The position numbers and the translations under genes are program-made. 64,000 nt of DNA, taken from positions 81,879-145,878 of the forward strand of contig JAVEDP010000038.1 of NCBI GenBank assembly GCA_030841085.1. The letters run 5' to 3'. This document shows, in pieces, positions 61,666 to 64,000 of this stretch. The notes under the pieces were generated by a model that worked only from the letters and a program-made list of their open reading frames with translations, did not search any database and was not told where the DNA came from. The DNA comes from Pyrinomonadaceae bacterium (lineage in GTDB: Bacteria; Acidobacteriota; Blastocatellia; Pyrinomonadales; Pyrinomonadaceae). Positions within the stretch are counted from its first letter, which is position 1. Every line of letters begins with the position of its first letter.

Positions 61666-62001
61666 AATTCTCCTGGGAGTTCGGTGATTGTTTAGTCAGA
61701 CGCGAATGAGGCTTCGCACTACTAGGTGCAAGCCTGTGCATGGTAGGGACGAGAGCAACTCGTATACCGAAGATCCAATTAACTTGTATGTGCGCTTACA
61801 CACAAAGAGCGAGGAAGTTTGCAAAGAATCTCTTCGCCAATTCAAAGTGCGGCGTTATTGCCCGTGGCGAAAAAGAACTGTGGGGCCTTGTGACGCGATC
61901 CAAAACAGCGCTGGTGAGGCACGGTTCCAGTAACCGGAATTCCGTCAGTGAGCAGCGGCGTGTTCGAGTTCCGCTGCCTCTCTGCTAACATCGACGAACT
62001 C
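61666..62001. other. Intergenic region between divergent M36 and NDH-2-like genes
   Basis: This 336-bp divergent spacer should carry both promoters. Two overlapping frames (61688-61988) have no ribosome site and no protein-like character. No promoter boxes, repeats or RNA structures were identified. Confidence 0.45.
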
Positions 62002-63243
62002 ATGGCACATGAAAAGAAACGGATAGTCATCGTTGGCGGCGGCTTTGGTGGGTTGTTTACAGCGCTTGACCTGACCGGCGCGGGCGATGTCACGCTCATC
62101 AGCGACGAGGATCATTTTCTGTTCGCGCCGATGCTTTATGAATATCTGAGCGGCGAGGTTGAGGCCTGGCACATCGCGCCGCAGTACAAAGAGCTGCTCG
62201 ACGAAAATGTAAATCTAGTTCAGGACAAAGTCGCGGGCATCGATCTGGAAAGACGTTCAGTTACTTTCGAAACCGGCCGCGAACAGCTGCCATACGATGT
62301 GCTCGTGCTGGCTGTGGGCGGCGTGACAAACTACGCCGGCGTCGAAGGCGCGGCGCAGTTTTCACTTCCCTTCCGCAAGATCGCGCACGCCGATGCCTTG
62401 CGGCAACGCATGGTTGAGGCGCTCGACGCGGTGCCGCCTGACTTGCCGCCCCAGGATGTTCGCAGCGCGCTTACGTTTGCGATCGTGGGCGCCGGCGCCA
62501 GCGGCGCTGAGCTTTCTACCAAGATGGCGGACTTGCTGCGAGATGCTTTCGAGCGCCGCGCTTTGCCTGGCGAACCGCGCATTCTTTTGATAGAGATGGG
62601 CGACAAAGTTGTGCCCGGCATGGGTGACGAGATTCGCGCGTTCGTGGAAAACGCCTTGCAGGAATCACGCGTTGAGCTGCATACGCTGACGCGCGTTTTG
62701 CGAGTCAGCGAAAACAGCGTGACGGTCGAGCACAACGGCGCGCAGACGGAAATCAAAACAGCCGGAGTGGTTTGGACCGGCGGCGTGCTGATGAATCCAT
62801 TGATACAAAGCCTGAAGGCGGACAAAACTGAGCGAGGTTTGTTGCGCGTTAACCGGACGCTCCAACTGATGGGCCATACGGAGGTATTTGCACTGGGCGA
62901 CATCGCCTTCTTTCCCGATGCGACGCCGACACTAGCCGGCACGGCGCAACTTGCTTTGCAGGAGGCCCGGCTCACCGCACGCAATGTGAAATCGTTCATT
63001 GTTGGCGAGCCACTTCATACAAAGCATTTTGAGGAATTGGGCGAAGCCGTCAGCCTCGGAACTGAACGGGCCGCAGTGCTGGCAGGCGGTAAAGTTTTCG
63101 GTGGCCCGTTGGCGCGGCAAGCGCGCTTTGCTATGTATACTGCCCGTCTACCAACCTGGCACCATCGCCTGCGGGTCGGCGCCAGTTGGTTTCTCGGTGG
63201 TACTACGCCGCGTCCGTTATTGCCGTTGGGTATTCAGAGGTAG
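62002..63243 (+). CDS. Type II NADH dehydrogenase-like flavoprotein (pyridine nucleotide-disulphide oxidoreductase family)
   Basis: ATG 62002 (MAHEKKRIVIVGGGFGG) puts the FAD-binding dinucleotide fold at the N-terminus. The frame runs open to 61948 without a ribosome site. FAD site VGGGFGGLFTALDL; second Rossmann site for NAD(P)H, FAIVGAGASGAELS; FAD-contact motif VFALGDIAFFPD; C-terminal amphipathic stretch. These fit Ndh-type enzymes that pass electrons from NADH to quinones without proton pumping. Sulfide:quinone reductases share the fold, but the usual extra cysteines are absent, so NDH-2 is preferred. The M23 gene starts 4 bp after its stop codon. Confidence 0.85.
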   Translation: MAHEKKRIVIVGGGFGGLFTALDLTGAGDVTLISDEDHFLFAPMLYEYLSGEVEAWHIAPQYKELLDENVNLVQDKVAGIDLERRSVTFETGREQLPYDVLVLAVGGVTNYAGVEGAAQFSLPFRKIAHADALRQRMVEALDAVPPDLPPQDVRSALTFAIVGAGASGAELSTKMADLLRDAFERRALPGEPRILLIEMGDKVVPGMGDEIRAFVENALQESRVELHTLTRVLRVSENSVTVEHNGAQTEIKTAGVVWTGGVLMNPLIQSLKADKTERGLLRVNRTLQLMGHTEVFALGDIAFFPDATPTLAGTAQLALQEARLTARNVKSFIVGEPLHTKHFEELGEAVSLGTERAAVLAGGKVFGGPLARQARFAMYTARLPTWHHRLRVGASWFLGGTTPRPLLPLGIQR

Positions 63244-63247
63244 GCGT

Positions 63248-63955
63248 GTGACTGAACGAACAAGGGCTTTCAAGCGAACTTTTATTTTAATCACTTGCGC
63301 CGCCGCGACTCTTTTTTTTCTCGCGTGCGCGAGTCCTCCCAGCAACAACCAACCGCTAAATCTCAACCGGCACGACACTGCGACGGCATCCCCGGCGCCG
63401 TCTTCGTCTGCGACTCAAAATCCGGCGAGTCAATCCCCTTCCGTTCAGCCTGCTGAAACTCCACCGCCGGAAAACACCGAGCCCGCTAACGACACCACGC
63501 TCGTAGGCAGCTACGTTGGCAGATTGAAATTGATCATTCCGGTCCAGGGTGTGCGCGCTGATCAGTTGCAGGACACCTTCATGGATGCGCGCACCGAAGG
63601 CCGAGTTCATGACGCCATTGATATTCCGGCGCCCGTAGGAACTCCGGTGCTCGCTGCCGCCGATGGCGAGATAGCAAAACTTTTCCAAAGCGAGCGCGGT
63701 GGCACAACCATCTACCAATTTAGCGCTGACAAAAAACTGGTTTACTACTACGCCCATCTGCAACGTTACGCCGACGGCCTGGCGCCGGGAAAATTTGCGC
63801 ACCAAGGCGAAGTCATCGCGTATGTCGGCGACACCGGAAACGCCGGCGCCGGAAACTATCACCTGCATTTCTCGATCTCGGTCATTCCAAACCCCACGCG
63901 TTATTGGGAAGGCACCAACATCAATCCCTATCCGCTGTTGAAAAATAGTCGATAG
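63248..63955 (+). CDS. M23-family (LytM-type) putative lipoprotein peptidase
   Basis: GTG 63248 starts a lipoprotein-type signal (FILITCAAATLFFLAC with Cys27). GAGG lies 7 nt upstream. After a Pro/Ser/Ala linker (residues about 35-80) comes an M23 domain with the metal ligands intact: His and Asp in VHDAIDIPAPVGTPV, His in YYYAHL, and His in NYHLHFSI. M23 enzymes cut peptidoglycan cross-bridges. Because all ligands are present, catalysis is plausible, whereas many LytM homologues are only activators. It lies 4 bp after the NADH dehydrogenase-like gene, so translation may be linked. Confidence 0.88.
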   Translation: MTERTRAFKRTFILITCAAATLFFLACASPPSNNQPLNLNRHDTATASPAPSSSATQNPASQSPSVQPAETPPPENTEPANDTTLVGSYVGRLKLIIPVQGVRADQLQDTFMDARTEGRVHDAIDIPAPVGTPVLAAADGEIAKLFQSERGGTTIYQFSADKKLVYYYAHLQRYADGLAPGKFAHQGEVIAYVGDTGNAGAGNYHLHFSISVIPNPTRYWEGTNINPYPLLKNSR

Positions 63956-63976
63956 CTGAATCGAGCAAGTCCCGGA

Positions 63977-63999
63977 ACCTCTCAGGTCGGGAAGGGTGG
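63977..63999. repeat. Copy of a 23-bp dispersed repeat also found at 44757-44779
   Basis: The sequence is identical to the one that begins acctctcaggtcgggaag at 44757. It probably starts another inverted repeat that continues past the right edge. Confidence 0.85.
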
Positions 64000-64000
64000 G

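Noticed and set aside
61688..61988. Two overlapping plus-strand frames
   Set aside because: They sit in the divergent promoter region, lack ribosome sites and do not look like proteins.

Overview
The window comes from the chromosome of a Gram-negative (LPS-bearing) soil- or water-type bacterium, most likely an acidobacterium of the Blastocatellia (subdivision 4). This assignment is an inference from gene content: lipid A and LPS-assembly genes (lptD, lpxB, lpxD), a large Oar-like TonB receptor with a carboxypeptidase-regulatory domain, many secreted multidomain proteins (S8 and M36 peptidases with Calx-beta, Ig-like and DUF4214 modules), a membrane Ser/Thr kinase, a WD40-caspase, PEP-CTERM sorting, a Tes-like radical SAM enzyme, and many palindromic and heptanucleotide repeats between genes. 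There is no rRNA, prophage, transposase or CRISPR array. One tRNA-Gln (CTG) is present.

Layout. 1-8.2 kb: the 3'-truncated gene of a secreted subtilase, then lptD diverging from lpxB, then lpxD, with hairpin clusters between them. 8.3-12 kb: a 1198-residue protein joining an alpha/beta-hydrolase (lipase-like) module to a C-terminal CHAT caspase-like protease. 12.5-15.7 kb: a radical SAM protein resembling tetraether/membrane-spanning lipid synthases, a secreted protein and an orphan histidine-phosphoacceptor (DHp) domain protein. 15.9 kb: tRNA-Gln. 16.3-19.4 kb: a cytosolic subtilase with a co-directional unknown protein, facing a free-standing small protein that resembles the subtilase's own pro-domain. 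20-27.7 kb: an operon of a secreted WD40-caspase, a membrane Ser/Thr kinase with a DUF4384-like sensor, and a secreted DUF4384-like protein. 28-34.6 kb: two secreted unknowns, a beta-barrel-like protein and the TonB receptor.

34.9-44.6 kb is mainly metabolic and regulatory: a GT2 polysaccharide synthase, a DUF2085 membrane protein, class II fructose-1,6-bisphosphatase (glpX), a stand-alone response regulator with a secreted partner, an acyl-CoA dehydrogenase, and an agmatine-to-putrescine operon (aguB, small membrane protein, aguA). 44.7-54 kb holds tRNA and RNA functions (CCA-adding enzyme, glycyl-tRNA synthetase, pnp, rpsO) and an envelope pair (PEGA/OmpA-like protein plus a PEP-CTERM protein). 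54.4-64 kb holds a 2420-residue M36 metallopeptidase with six 77-residue tandem repeats, a type II NADH dehydrogenase-like flavoprotein and an M23 lipoprotein.

Most worth a second look: (i) the protease/CHAT/kinase block at 8.3-27.7 kb, especially the subtilase with its separately encoded pro-domain-like protein; (ii) the Tes-like radical SAM enzyme; (iii) a palindromic element inserted in frame inside aguA; (iv) many intergenic repeat arrays that all keep a 7-bp period although their sequences differ; and (v) several long inverted-repeat families, one of which can fold as a fully paired 35-bp RNA hairpin on one strand only.
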